NCBI GenBank assembly: GCA_020062545.1
Contig: JAGUWD010000018.1
Coordinates: forward strand, 29,822-93,821
Direction: 5' to 3'
From: Thermodesulfovibrionales bacterium
GTDB taxonomy: Bacteria > Nitrospirota > Thermodesulfovibrionia > Thermodesulfovibrionales > Dissulfurispiraceae
Length of the DNA stretch: 64,000 bases
Below the pieces are notes generated by a model. It searched no databases and had not been told where the DNA came from. It was given only the letters and a program-made list of their open reading frames with translations. Of the stretch, positions 7,670-16,118 are shown piece by piece. The stretch's first letter is position 1; the number at the start of each line of letters is the position of its first letter. The position numbers were made by a program, and so were the translations under genes.

Positions 7670-8041
7670 ATGGACTACAAAACAAGGATAAAAATAATAA
7701 AAGGCAGCCGCACAATAAAAGAACTTGCAAATATTCTCGGCGTTCCTGTAACAACCCTTCATACATATCTCAATGGTCGTGAACCATCTGTCAGATTTGT
7801 AAATCGTGTGCATGAAAAGCTGAATGTAAATCCAGAATGGCTTATTACAGGAAGGGGCATGATTTATAAGAACGAGGTATTTTCTGACGATGATACCACC
7901 ATTAAAAATATCATAGCCTTCCTTCACAGCTCATGGCCTCAATGGACGCAGAAAGAGCGCTGCTGGTTCGAAATGCATTTCAGGAGAAACTTCCCTGAAT
8001 TCGAGACATGGCTGATAAACAACCATGGTTTAGCAGATTAA
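7670..8041 (+). CDS. Small HTH protein, phage CI repressor-like
   Basis: The 123-residue protein has an N-terminal helix-turn-helix (SRTIKELANILGVPVTTLHTY, about residues 11-31) followed by a segment reading VNPEWLITGRGMIY, the pattern of CI-type repressor N-terminal domains. The C-terminal half (WPQWTQKERCWFEMHFRR) is not recognised and contains no LexA-like protease motif. An AGAGGTAGAAC sequence before the ATG may be the ribosome site. It is flanked by a palindromic spacer and the rpiB operon. The target is unknown. Confidence 0.7.
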   Translation: MDYKTRIKIIKGSRTIKELANILGVPVTTLHTYLNGREPSVRFVNRVHEKLNVNPEWLITGRGMIYKNEVFSDDDTTIKNIIAFLHSSWPQWTQKERCWFEMHFRRNFPEFETWLINNHGLAD

Positions 8042-8050
8042 CACCATTTC

Positions 8051-8077
8051 TTGACTTCAATCATATCTCTTTTATAA
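8051..8077 (+). promoter_or_regulatory. Candidate sigma-70 promoter for rpiB-glyA-nrdR
   Basis: TTGACT (8051-8056) and TATAAG are separated by 16-17 bases. The promoter precedes the long inverted repeat at 8099-8196, which would lie in the 5' leader. Confidence 0.45.
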
Positions 8078-8098
8078 GATACACGATATTGATTTAAA

Positions 8099-8196
8099 GC
8101 AGCAGCGCAGTAGACCAGTAGAGCAGCAGCTAAATTATGGAATAAAATTTTTCCTTAAAACTACTGCTCTGCTGCGTTATTGTTCTACTGCTCTAT
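8099..8196. repeat. Imperfect inverted repeat of GCAGTAGA-type words upstream of rpiB
   Basis: The left arm (8099-8130) and right arm (8162-8196) consist of reiterated GCAG/TAGA words and are complementary at about 19 of 23 aligned positions, with an AT-rich loop. The repeat would form a large hairpin just upstream of the rpiB ribosome site. Confidence 0.65.
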
Positions 8197-8213
8197 TCTA
8201 TCCGGAGGAAAAA

Positions 8214-8666
8214 ATGCTCATCGCCATCGGTTCTGACCACGCCGGTCTTGAGATGAAGACAGAAATAATTGCGGTATTAAAAGAATTAGGACACGAATAC
8301 ACAGATTACGGCACAGATACCCCTCAATCCGTTGACTATCCCGACTTTGGCGAAAAGGTCTCGGAAGCTGTTTCAACAGGAAAGACAGAAAGAGGAATAC
8401 TTATATGCGGCACCGGGATCGGGATGTCCATTGTTGCAAACAAATTCCCGAATATCCGCGCATCCCTCTGTAACGAGCTCTTCTCGGCAAAAATGAGCAG
8501 GCTTCATAATGATGCAAACATCCTCGTCCTCGGCGGCAGGATCATTGGCAAAGACCTTGCAAAAGAGATAGTCCGCACATGGATGACAACGCCCTTTGAA
8601 GGCGGAAGGCATGCAAACAGACTCAGAAAAATCACGCTCATAGAGGAGAAGACAGTAAGAAGATGA
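8214..8666 (+). CDS. rpiB: Ribose 5-phosphate isomerase B
   Basis: RpiB interconverts ribose 5-phosphate and ribulose 5-phosphate in the non-oxidative pentose phosphate pathway. The 150-residue protein starts [15 protein letters not shown] and has the catalytic segment [17 protein letters not shown] and the NVLVLGGR-like segment [19 protein letters not shown] ribosome site lies before the ATG. The 3' end overlaps glyA by 4 bp. The rpiB-glyA-nrdR order is common in bacteria and argues for one operon. Confidence 0.95.
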   Translation: MLIAIGSDHAGLEMKTEIIAVLKELGHEYTDYGTDTPQSVDYPDFGEKVSEAVSTGKTERGILICGTGIGMSIVANKFPNIRASLCNELFSAKMSRLHNDANILVLGGRIIGKDLAKEIVRTWMTTPFEGGRHANRLRKITLIEEKTVRR

Positions 8667-9901
8667 AACTCGAACATGTAAAGACAATCGACCCTGAAAT
8701 ATACGAGGCAATCGTAAAGGAAACAGAAAGAGAGCAGAATAAGATACTTTTAATCGCATCCGAAAACTATGCAAGTCGCGCTGTACTTGAGGCACAGGGC
8801 TCTGTATTCACCAATAAATATGCAGAAGGCTACCCGAACAGGAGATATTACGGAGGTTGTGAATATGCCGATATCGTTGAAAGGCTTGCCATAGAAAGGG
8901 CAAAGGAGCTATTCGGCGCAGAGCATGTAAATGTCCAGCCCCATTCAGGAAGTCAGGCAAACATGGCAGTCTATTTCTCTTCTTTAAAGCCTGGAGACAC
9001 AATCCTCGGGATGAATCTGGCGCACGGCGGACATCTTTCACACGGCGCACCGGTTAATTTCACAGGCATGCTTTACAAAATAGCATCCTACGGCGTAAAT
9101 AAAGATACAGGCTACATAGAAATGGATGAGGTGAGAAGGCTCGCACTTCAGCATAAACCAAAAATGATAGTGGTTGGCGCAAGCGCATATTCACGCATCA
9201 TCGATTTCAAGACATTCTCTGAAATCTCAAAAGAGGTCGGCGCATATCTGCTCGCAGATATAGCACACATTGCAGGATTGATCGCGGCAGGCCAGCATCC
9301 ATCTCCGATTCCTTATGCAGACTTTGTCACATCCACAACGCATAAGACATTAAGGGGACCAAGGGGCGGAATGATAATGTGCAGGGCAGAGCATGCAAAA
9401 GCCGTTGACAAAATGATATTCCCCGGAATACAGGGAGGCCCACTTGTCCATGTGATTGCTGCAAAGGCAGTAGCTCTGAAAGAGGCTTTGACCCCGGAAT
9501 TCAAAGACTACCAGAAAAGGGTTGTAAGCAATGCGAAAAGGCTTGCAGAAGGGCTCATTAAACGCGGGTTCAAAATAATATCGGGCGGTACAGACAACCA
9601 CCTTATGCTCGTTGATTTAAGGAATATGAATGTCACGGGCAAGGAAGCAGAAGAGGCCCTGGACAAGGCTGGCATAACCGTAAACAAAAATTCCATACCA
9701 TACGATGACAAGCCGCCAACAATAACAAGCGGAATAAGACTCGGAACACCCTCCATAACCACAAGGGGAATGGGAGATTCCGAGATGGATGAGATCGCAG
9801 ACATAATATCAAATATTATTAGCAACATAAACAATCCCTCTGCGATAGCCGATATGAATGGGAGGGTAAAAGCCCTCTGCAACAGGCATCCCATCTATTG
9901 A
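8663..9901 (+). CDS. glyA: Serine hydroxymethyltransferase
   Basis: GlyA interconverts serine plus THF and glycine plus methylene-THF using PLP, linking the folate pool here with amino acids. The 412-residue product shows [43 protein letters not shown] and the PLP lysine motif [14 protein letters not shown]. It overlaps rpiB at its start and ends two bases before nrdR, so translation of the three is probably coupled. Confidence 0.97.
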   Translation: MKLEHVKTIDPEIYEAIVKETEREQNKILLIASENYASRAVLEAQGSVFTNKYAEGYPNRRYYGGCEYADIVERLAIERAKELFGAEHVNVQPHSGSQANMAVYFSSLKPGDTILGMNLAHGGHLSHGAPVNFTGMLYKIASYGVNKDTGYIEMDEVRRLALQHKPKMIVVGASAYSRIIDFKTFSEISKEVGAYLLADIAHIAGLIAAGQHPSPIPYADFVTSTTHKTLRGPRGGMIMCRAEHAKAVDKMIFPGIQGGPLVHVIAAKAVALKEALTPEFKDYQKRVVSNAKRLAEGLIKRGFKIISGGTDNHLMLVDLRNMNVTGKEAEEALDKAGITVNKNSIPYDDKPPTITSGIRLGTPSITTRGMGDSEMDEIADIISNIISNINNPSAIADMNGRVKALCNRHPIY

Positions 9902-9903
9902 CC

Positions 9904-10368
9904 ATGAAATGCCCTTTCTGCGGCAGCATCGAAGACAAAGTAATCGACTCCAGAGCGAGCAAAGAAGGGGATGTCATCAGAAGAAGGAGGGAGTGCCTCA
10001 AGTGCGAGCAGAGGTTCACCTCCTATGAAAGAGTTGAAGACCCCTTCCCCATGGTTATCAAAAAAGACGGAAGCCGCGAGTTTTTTGACGGACACAAGAT
10101 ACTTACAGGGCTTAAGAAGGCATGCGAAAAACGACCCATCCCCATTACAAAACTGGAAGAGATAGAAAAGAATATCGAGAAGAAATTGATGGGTCTTAAT
10201 GTGAAAGAGATACAGAGCTCATGGATAGGCGAGGAGATAATGTCAGCCTTAAAAGACCTCGACAAGGTGGCCTATGTGAGATTCGCATCTGTTTACAGAC
10301 AGTTCAAAGACATAAACGACCTTATGGAAGAAGTAAAGGGATTGTTTGAAACGAAAAAGAAGTCCTAA
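9904..10368 (+). CDS. nrdR: Transcriptional repressor NrdR
   Basis: NrdR is the nucleotide-binding repressor of ribonucleotide reductase genes. The protein begins MKCPFCGS with a zinc ribbon (CPFC ... CLKCEQRF), followed by an ATP-cone domain (MVIKKDGSREFFDGHKILTG). I take the ATG at 9904; an in-frame TTG at 9898 lies inside glyA and would add two residues foreign to the family. There are two bases between glyA and nrdR and no clear ribosome site, which suggests coupling. Confidence 0.95.
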   Translation: MKCPFCGSIEDKVIDSRASKEGDVIRRRRECLKCEQRFTSYERVEDPFPMVIKKDGSREFFDGHKILTGLKKACEKRPIPITKLEEIEKNIEKKLMGLNVKEIQSSWIGEEIMSALKDLDKVAYVRFASVYRQFKDINDLMEEVKGLFETKKKS

Positions 10369-10391
10369 ATTCGCAATAGACTTTTAAGGAT

Positions 10392-10557
10392 ATATGCAGG
10401 GTGTGATGAAAAAGACTTTACACTTCGGAATATTAGACTGCATAATCTTGAATCCGTCATCTACAACATCGGATACTACTTGGATAAAGAGTTTGTCATC
10501 TCTGTCATGCACAGAGAATAACACTTTGTAAAGGCTTTTTCAGCATACCCTGCATAT
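10392..10557. mobile_element. MITE-like element with 30-bp terminal inverted repeats
   Basis: Positions 10392-10421 and 10528-10557 are inverted copies matching at 27 of 30 positions (ATATGCAGGGT...CTTTAC). The 106-bp interior encodes no credible protein and has no sequence in common with the four-copy repeat. The size and long terminal inverted repeats fit a non-autonomous transposable element. No clear target-site duplication is visible, and the element could instead be a large regulatory hairpin. Confidence 0.55.
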
Positions 10558-10560
10558 GTC

Positions 10561-10590
10561 TTTACGGATTATGGCTTTTTATTTTATACT
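10561..10590 (+). promoter_or_regulatory. Promoter of the tRNA-Gln/tRNA-Glu pair
   Basis: TTTACG (10561-10566), an 18-base spacer and TATACT (10585-10590) lie 19 bases before tRNA-Gln. Confidence 0.55.
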
Positions 10591-10608
10591 ATTTACTATT
10601 CACTTTTT

Positions 10609-10682
10609 TGGGGAGTCGTCCAATGGCAGGACGGCAGACTCTGGATCTGCTTATAGGGGTTCGAATCCTCTCTCCCCAGCCA
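10609..10682 (+). tRNA. tRNA-Gln (CUG)
   Basis: The acceptor stem TGGGGAG pairs with CTCCCCA, followed by discriminator G and an encoded CCA. The anticodon stem GCAGA/TCTGC encloses CTCTGGA, giving anticodon CUG. The first base is U as is usual for tRNA-Gln. Four bases separate it from tRNA-Glu. Confidence 0.95.
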
Positions 10683-10685
10683 TGT

Positions 10686-10761
10686 GGTCCCATCGTCTAG
10701 AGGCCTAGGACGTGGCCCTCTCAAGGCTAAAACACGGGTTCGAATCCCGTTGGGACCGCCA
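10686..10761 (+). tRNA. tRNA-Glu (CUC)
   Basis: GGTCCCA pairs with TGGGACC, followed by G and CCA. The anticodon loop CTCTCAA gives CUC. The T arm GGGTTCGAATCCC is canonical. It is probably cotranscribed with tRNA-Gln. Confidence 0.95.
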
Positions 10762-10795
10762 ACAAGCTGAAAAGCCAGCCCCATATGATAAGATT

Positions 10796-10820
10796 ATGAT
10801 TATGATAAAATTGTAATCAT
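10796..10820. promoter_or_regulatory. AT-rich palindrome upstream of the amino-acid dehydrogenase
   Basis: ATGATTA (10796-10802) and TAATCAT (10814-10820) are inverted repeats within a larger ATGAT/ATCAT-rich tract, about 25 bases before the gene. It could be an operator; there is no direct proof. Confidence 0.35.
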
Positions 10821-10844
10821 ATCATATCGAATCGGAGGTGGCTT

Positions 10845-11939
10845 ATGGATAAATCTGTAATTAAAGAAATCGGGCCTTCAAAGGTAATCCAGTTGTTCTT
10901 CCCTGTCTCAAATTTTCATGCAATCGTTGTTGTGGACAACACTGCACTCGGCCCTTCCATTGGAGGCGTAAGGGTTTGTCAGGATGTTACTATCGAAGAG
11001 GTGAAAAGACTTGCACGTACAATGACAATGAAGAACTCTGTTGCAGGGCTTCCCCACGGAGGGGGAAAGGCAGGCATTATCGCCGACCCCAGAGATCCAA
11101 AAAAAGAGCATTACTTCAGAATATTCTCTCAGGCAATAAAAGACCTTTATGAATACATCCCTGGCCCTGACATGGGAAGCAACGAGGAATGCATGGCATG
11201 GATTCATGATGAAATCGGGAGAGTAGCCGGGCTACCCGAAGAAATAGGAGGCCTTCCCCTCGACAAGTTGGGCGCAACCGGATTTGGATTGGCCGAATGC
11301 GCCGAGATTGCATGTCCTTATGCCAATATCGAACTTAAAGGCGCAAGGGTTGCAATTCAGGGATTCGGGAGCGTTGGAAAGGCTGCTGCAAAATTCCTTT
11401 CAGACAAAGGATCAATAGTCGTTGCAGCAAGCGACACAAAGGGAAGCATCTGCAATCCGGATGGTCTGGATATTAAAGAGTTGCTGGATGTAAAAAAGGA
11501 AAAGGGAAGCGTCATCCACTATAAAAAAGGGACTGTTAAAAAATGCGAAGAACTGTTTTCGACTCCCTGTGATATTCTTATTCCTGCTGCAACTCCTGAC
11601 GTAATAAGCAAGGAAAATGTCGAAGGCGTAAAAGCAAAATTGATCATTCAGGGTGCAAATATCCCCATAACAAAAGAAGCAGAGGAAATACTGCATAAAA
11701 AAGGCATCCTTTCGGTGCCTGATTTCATTGCAAATGCAGGCGGCGTGATAATGGCTGCAATGGAGTATGCAAAAAAATCTGAGAAAGAGGCTTTTGACGC
11801 CATATCAGAGCGCATTAAGAAAAATACAAAATTAATCCTCGAAAAGACCTTTAAGGAAAAAACCCTTCCGAGGCAGGCAGCAGAGGCCATTGCAAAGGAA
11901 AGGGTATTAAAGGCAATGGCTTACAGGAGGGTTTTATAG
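10845..11939 (+). CDS. Glu/Leu/Phe/Val-type dehydrogenase
   Basis: The 364-residue protein belongs to the NAD(P)-dependent amino-acid dehydrogenase family that interconverts an amino acid with its 2-oxoacid and ammonia. It has the catalytic lysines in TMKNSVAGLPHGGGKAGI (about residues 62-80), PGPDMGSNE and the Rossmann motif VAIQGFGSVGKAAAKFL. The length, shorter than hexameric glutamate dehydrogenases of about 420 residues, resembles leucine or phenylalanine dehydrogenases, so substrate specificity is not assigned. A strong CGGAGG site precedes the start. It stands alone behind the tRNA pair. Confidence 0.88.
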   Translation: MDKSVIKEIGPSKVIQLFFPVSNFHAIVVVDNTALGPSIGGVRVCQDVTIEEVKRLARTMTMKNSVAGLPHGGGKAGIIADPRDPKKEHYFRIFSQAIKDLYEYIPGPDMGSNEECMAWIHDEIGRVAGLPEEIGGLPLDKLGATGFGLAECAEIACPYANIELKGARVAIQGFGSVGKAAAKFLSDKGSIVVAASDTKGSICNPDGLDIKELLDVKKEKGSVIHYKKGTVKKCEELFSTPCDILIPAATPDVISKENVEGVKAKLIIQGANIPITKEAEEILHKKGILSVPDFIANAGGVIMAAMEYAKKSEKEAFDAISERIKKNTKLILEKTFKEKTLPRQAAEAIAKERVLKAMAYRRVL

Positions 11940-11942
11940 TTC

Positions 11943-11951
11943 TGGTATAAT
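11943..11951 (+). promoter_or_regulatory. Extended -10 promoter abutting the PhnD-like gene
   Basis: TGGTATAAT is followed by TAAAC and then ATG at 11957. The predicted transcription start coincides with the initiator codon, implying a leaderless mRNA. Confidence 0.6.
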
Positions 11952-11956
11952 TAAAC

Positions 11957-12877
11957 ATGAAGTCTATGAGACTTTTAGCAGGATTTTTTCTGTTGCTGTT
12001 TTCCTGCACAGACACTACCCCGGAAACCGACGCTGTCAGGCCTCAGAAGATAAGGGAAAAGACCATAACCATTGCGATACTTCCCGAGCAAAACGTCTTT
12101 GAACAGAAAAAACGATACAAACCCATTGCAGAATATCTTTCCAATGCCCTCGATGTAAATGTAAAGATAAAGCTGCTCGACAGCTACGGCTCCATATACG
12201 ATGAAATAAAAAATAAGACTATCGATGGCGCATTCTTCGGGAGTTTTAATTATGTACTGACACAGTCAAGGACAGATATAGAGCCGGTAGCACGTCCGGT
12301 AGAGACAGGAGAGAAATCTAACTACAGGGGAATAATCTTTACGAGAAAGGATTCAGGATTAACAGGCGATGTCAGGACATGGAAGGGCAAGAAAATAGCC
12401 CTTGTCCATGAAGTAACCACTGCAGGATACATATTTCCAAGATGGTATCTCAAAAAGCGTGGGATTAATAGTCTTGAACACTACTTCGGCAGGATCATCT
12501 TCACAGGAAGCCATGACGCAGCAATACTGTCAGTATTGAAAGGCCAGGCAGACATCGGTGCGGCAAAAGACCTGATATTCGAGAAACTCCTTTCCGAAAA
12601 CCCTGCCATCAAGGATGAAATGCTTATTCTCGCAAAATCCATAGCAGTGCCTTCAAACAGCCTCTGCGTAAGAAGTAATCTGGACAGCAACATCAAAGAA
12701 TCGCTGAAGAAAACCTTATTGTCAATGCATAATACACCTGAAGGGAAAAATGCCCTGAAGGCAATGAATGCATTAAGGTTTAAGGAGACGACAGACTCGG
12801 AATTCAATGCATTGAAGAGAATGGCAAAAGACCTCGATATAGATATCATCACATATCCATTCAGGGATAAGAGATGA
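11957..12877 (+). CDS. PhnD/SsuA-type periplasmic binding lipoprotein
   Basis: The 306-residue protein has a lipoprotein signal (LLLFSC, cysteine near residue 17) and the phosphate/phosphonate ABC-type binding fold: TIAILPEQNVFEQKKRYKPIAEYLS, IDGAFFGSFNYVL and KGKKIALVHEVTTAGYIFPRWYL. No transporter permease or ATPase is nearby. Instead it overlaps the following sensor kinase by 4 bp, which suggests that it presents a ligand to that kinase. The ligand is unknown. There is no Shine-Dalgarno site; a leaderless promoter abuts the start. Confidence 0.85.
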   Translation: MKSMRLLAGFFLLLFSCTDTTPETDAVRPQKIREKTITIAILPEQNVFEQKKRYKPIAEYLSNALDVNVKIKLLDSYGSIYDEIKNKTIDGAFFGSFNYVLTQSRTDIEPVARPVETGEKSNYRGIIFTRKDSGLTGDVRTWKGKKIALVHEVTTAGYIFPRWYLKKRGINSLEHYFGRIIFTGSHDAAILSVLKGQADIGAAKDLIFEKLLSENPAIKDEMLILAKSIAVPSNSLCVRSNLDSNIKESLKKTLLSMHNTPEGKNALKAMNALRFKETTDSEFNALKRMAKDLDIDIITYPFRDKR

Positions 12878-14490
12878 AAAGAAAACTCGTATTAGGACTC
12901 GGACTGGCATTGCTCATATTTAGTATCGGTGCTCTGGTCGTAATCAAAAATCTCGATACCATTGTCATAAACCAGAATCTCATAAACGAACAGGATCTAA
13001 TAATCGGCAAATATAACGAAATGCTCTTCCAGATGAAGGGTGCACAGGCCGAACTTTACAGGCACCAGGCAGGCTATTCCCGCAATATAGACGACCTTGT
13101 CAATTATATAGAATCTTTTGACGACAACATGGATTTTCTATCGAAACAGTATTCTTCCCATCACCGGGACATAGCCTGCATGCAGTGCCACCCGAAAATA
13201 GAGGAAAGACTGACCTCTCTTACAGGAATTTTTTCAGAAATAAAAAATCTCATAAAGGATTATAAGGAAGATGTGAGCATACTCATCACGACAGACGATG
13301 AGAGCCAGATTAGATTTCTGGAAAGTGCCGCAACGCTGAAGGGCAATACTATAACAGGGCTTCTTGAGAAGGTGAGGCATGCAGCAGACAAGATGAGAGA
13401 TGAAATAAAAAACAAGAGGAACATCCTTATAAAGCGCTCACAGATAGCCATTTTTGCAACCATATTCCTGACACTTATATTTTCCCTGATTATATTCATT
13501 GCCGTAATCAGGGGTATTACCACACCAGTAAACTCGCTGATAACAGGAATCCAGAAGATAGCGTCTGGAGATTTTTCGCAAAGGGTGGATGTAAATACGA
13601 AAGATGAAATAGGTTTCATGGCGAAAGCATTTAATGATATGACAGAGAAACTGAGCAATATGAATAAAGAGAAAGACAGGCTGCTCCATACACTTCGGGG
13701 TTTTAATGAGGAGCTTGAGAAAAAGGTGAAAGAAGCGACCGAGAAGCTGAGACTCACACAGGAAAACATGGTAAGGGCAGAAACCCTTGCAGCCATCGGC
13801 ACATTGGCAGCAGGCGTCTCGCATGAGATAAGCACGCCCCTTAATACTATCATTGGATTTGTACAGTTGACAATTTCCGAAATGGATGATGATAGTCCGA
13901 TAAAAGGAGATCTGAAAGTTATTGAGCAGGAGGCTATGAGATGCAAGAAAATCGTTCAGGGACTCCTTAATTTTGCAAAACCACAAAAACACGAAGAAAG
14001 ACTGACAGACATAAATAATATGATCAACGAAACACTATCGCTCATAGAATACCAGCCTTCAATGAAAAAGATAGTCATTAAAAAGGACATGGATACTAAA
14101 CTCGTCCTGATAGAGGCCGACCACTTGCAATTAAAGCAGGTTTTTCTTAATATTATCCTCAATGCAGTGCAGGCCATGCCGGAAGGCGGGGAACTGAAAA
14201 TAATGACAAGAAACGCAAACGGAGGAGTCGAGGCAGTCATATCAGACACCGGCGCAGGCATTCCCGATGAAGACCGGAAAAAGATATTCCAACCCTTTTA
14301 CACTACAAAGAAAGATGGCACAGGACTCGGTCTCTCCATATCATACGGCATAATAAAAGAGCACGCAGGAGAAATATATGTGGAGAGCGATGCCGGCAGA
14401 GGCTCGATATTCAGGATATTCCTGCCTTCGCGAATACTTACGGACGACCGTGAAGCTCCTTTTGAGACCACCGATGAGGAGAACAGATGA
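12874..14490 (+). CDS. Sensor histidine kinase with periplasmic CxxCH and HAMP
   Basis: The 538-residue kinase has transmembrane helix 1 (about 5-24), a periplasmic helical region with the heme-binding motif CMQCH at residues 102-106, transmembrane helix 2 (about 190-213), HAMP, a coiled-coil linker, HisKA (GVSHEISTPLNTI) and HATPase (DTGAGIP, GTGLGLSISYG) domains. It lies between the PhnD-like lipoprotein and an NtrC-type regulator with 4-bp overlaps on both sides, so the three form one signalling unit. The heme motif suggests redox or gas input; the lipoprotein may add a small-molecule input. Confidence 0.92.
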   Translation: MKRKLVLGLGLALLIFSIGALVVIKNLDTIVINQNLINEQDLIIGKYNEMLFQMKGAQAELYRHQAGYSRNIDDLVNYIESFDDNMDFLSKQYSSHHRDIACMQCHPKIEERLTSLTGIFSEIKNLIKDYKEDVSILITTDDESQIRFLESAATLKGNTITGLLEKVRHAADKMRDEIKNKRNILIKRSQIAIFATIFLTLIFSLIIFIAVIRGITTPVNSLITGIQKIASGDFSQRVDVNTKDEIGFMAKAFNDMTEKLSNMNKEKDRLLHTLRGFNEELEKKVKEATEKLRLTQENMVRAETLAAIGTLAAGVSHEISTPLNTIIGFVQLTISEMDDDSPIKGDLKVIEQEAMRCKKIVQGLLNFAKPQKHEERLTDINNMINETLSLIEYQPSMKKIVIKKDMDTKLVLIEADHLQLKQVFLNIILNAVQAMPEGGELKIMTRNANGGVEAVISDTGAGIPDEDRKKIFQPFYTTKKDGTGLGLSISYGIIKEHAGEIYVESDAGRGSIFRIFLPSRILTDDREAPFETTDEENR

Positions 14491-15836
14491 CACGTATATT
14501 GGTCATTGACGATGATCAGGGTATATGCCATCTGCTTGCAAGGATTCTTCAGAAAGAAGGGTTTAATGTCGTAGCCGAAACCTCCCCTTCAAATGCCATC
14601 AATTCCTTTAAGAGCAATAATTTTGACCTCGTTATAACAGACTTCTACATGCCGGAAATGAATGGCCTGGAGCTTCTTGGAGAGATAAAAAATATTAATC
14701 CAGATGTAGATGTAATAGTGATGACCGCCTATGCATCCATCGATAATGCAGTGGATGCAATGAGAAAGGGTGCATATGACTACATAGTAAAGCCATTTCA
14801 AAATGACGATTTACTCCTGTCCATAAAGAGGGTGTTCGAAAAAAGAAGGCTGGCGGAAGAAAATAGATACCTCCGTGCAGAGCTTTCAAAAAAATATGGT
14901 TTTCATAATATCATTGGCAGTTCTCCTGCAATGCAGAATTTATTTAATCTTATAGAGAGGGTGGCAGACAGCGATGCAGCAGCACTGCTCATCGGTGAAA
15001 GCGGGACAGGCAAAGAGCTTGTTGCGCGGGCAATACATTTTTCAGGAAAAAAGAAAGATAGGAATTTCGTTGCCATCAACTGCAGTGCGCTTCCTGACAC
15101 GCTTCTCGAGAGCGAACTATTCGGTCATACAAAAGGTGCATTTACCGGTGCAACGGAAAGCAAACAAGGATTATTCGAGTACGCAAACGGCGGGACTTTA
15201 TTCCTCGATGAAATTGCGGACACAAGTCCCTCGGTGCAGGCAAAGCTGCTTCGTGTCATAGAAGACAAGAAGATACGGAAATTAGGTGACAACAAGGAAA
15301 CGGAAGTAGATGTAAGAATAATTACTGCAACAAGCAGAAACCTGAGAAAACTTATAGATGAAAACACTTTCAGGGAAGACCTCTTTTACCGTATTAATGT
15401 CTTTCCATTAAATATCCCTCCTTTAAGAGAACGTAGGGAAGACATACCACTTCTAATAGACCACTTTTTAAAAGACAGAAAGCGCATTCATCCGTCAGCC
15501 CTTGATATATTGATGAACTACAATTGGCCTGGAAATGTAAGGGAACTCGAAAACATGATCGAAAGACTGGTGGTCTTCGCATCATCGGAAACTGTTATGC
15601 CGGATGATTTACCCTCAGAGATTAAGGATACCGTATGCAAAAAAATCGACAGCAGCCTTTCCTATCAGGAAGCAAAAAAACAGGTGCTCGATGAGTTCAA
15701 TCAAAACTTTATTGTATGCACCCTGAGACAGACAGGAGGTAATGTTACAAAGGCTGCTGAAAAACTTAAGCTTGACAGGGCAAACCTCCAGAGACTCATG
15801 AGGAAATACGGAATAACCTCCTCCGAGTATAAATAA
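14487..15836 (+). CDS. NtrC-family sigma-54-dependent response regulator
   Basis: The 449-residue protein has a receiver domain (VIDDDQG, phospho-acceptor Asp in LVITDFYMPEMNG, MTAYAS), an AAA+ domain with Walker A GESGTGKE, the sigma-54 contact loop GAFTGA and LFLDEIADTSP, and a C-terminal Fis-type HTH (NVTKAAEKLKLDRANLQRLM). It is the cognate regulator of the upstream kinase. A sigma-54 promoter lies 155 bp downstream of its stop, in front of a multiheme cytochrome gene, making that gene a likely target. Confidence 0.94.
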   Translation: MTRILVIDDDQGICHLLARILQKEGFNVVAETSPSNAINSFKSNNFDLVITDFYMPEMNGLELLGEIKNINPDVDVIVMTAYASIDNAVDAMRKGAYDYIVKPFQNDDLLLSIKRVFEKRRLAEENRYLRAELSKKYGFHNIIGSSPAMQNLFNLIERVADSDAAALLIGESGTGKELVARAIHFSGKKKDRNFVAINCSALPDTLLESELFGHTKGAFTGATESKQGLFEYANGGTLFLDEIADTSPSVQAKLLRVIEDKKIRKLGDNKETEVDVRIITATSRNLRKLIDENTFREDLFYRINVFPLNIPPLRERREDIPLLIDHFLKDRKRIHPSALDILMNYNWPGNVRELENMIERLVVFASSETVMPDDLPSEIKDTVCKKIDSSLSYQEAKKQVLDEFNQNFIVCTLRQTGGNVTKAAEKLKLDRANLQRLMRKYGITSSEYK

Positions 15837-15991
15837 TAACTCTGCGTCTTTTTTACAGCATCATTCAACCCTTTATTTTTCAATATGTTATATTCTTATC
15901 CCCATCATTGGTGCGTCTTTTTAATCTCTCCTGCAGAAACGCTCATGGTTATATATTGCTGATTTATAAGAACTTTTTTGAGCAAAGACTG

Positions 15992-16009
15992 CTGGCATAA
16001 AAATAGCTG
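15992..16009 (+). promoter_or_regulatory. Sigma-54 (-24/-12) promoter of the multiheme cytochrome gene
   Basis: CTGGCAT at 15992-15998 and TAGCTG at 16004-16009 place the invariant GG and GC exactly 10 bases apart. The predicted start is near 16020, leaving a leader of about 100 bases. The adjacent NtrC-type regulator makes this functionally coherent. Confidence 0.75.
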
Positions 16010-16118
16010 TAACTATCCTTAACTTTTTGTCTAAATTTAGAAAAAAAGGGGGTAAAACAGAAAAAAGTGTGCTGTAAATAATAATCAGCATTAAAAATTC
16101 TAAGAGGAGGGAAGTTTT

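Noticed and set aside
10411..10512. Short peptide inside the MITE-like element (ending SVMHRE)
   Set aside because: There is no start codon with a ribosome site and no recognised family; the inverted repeat ends explain the region better.
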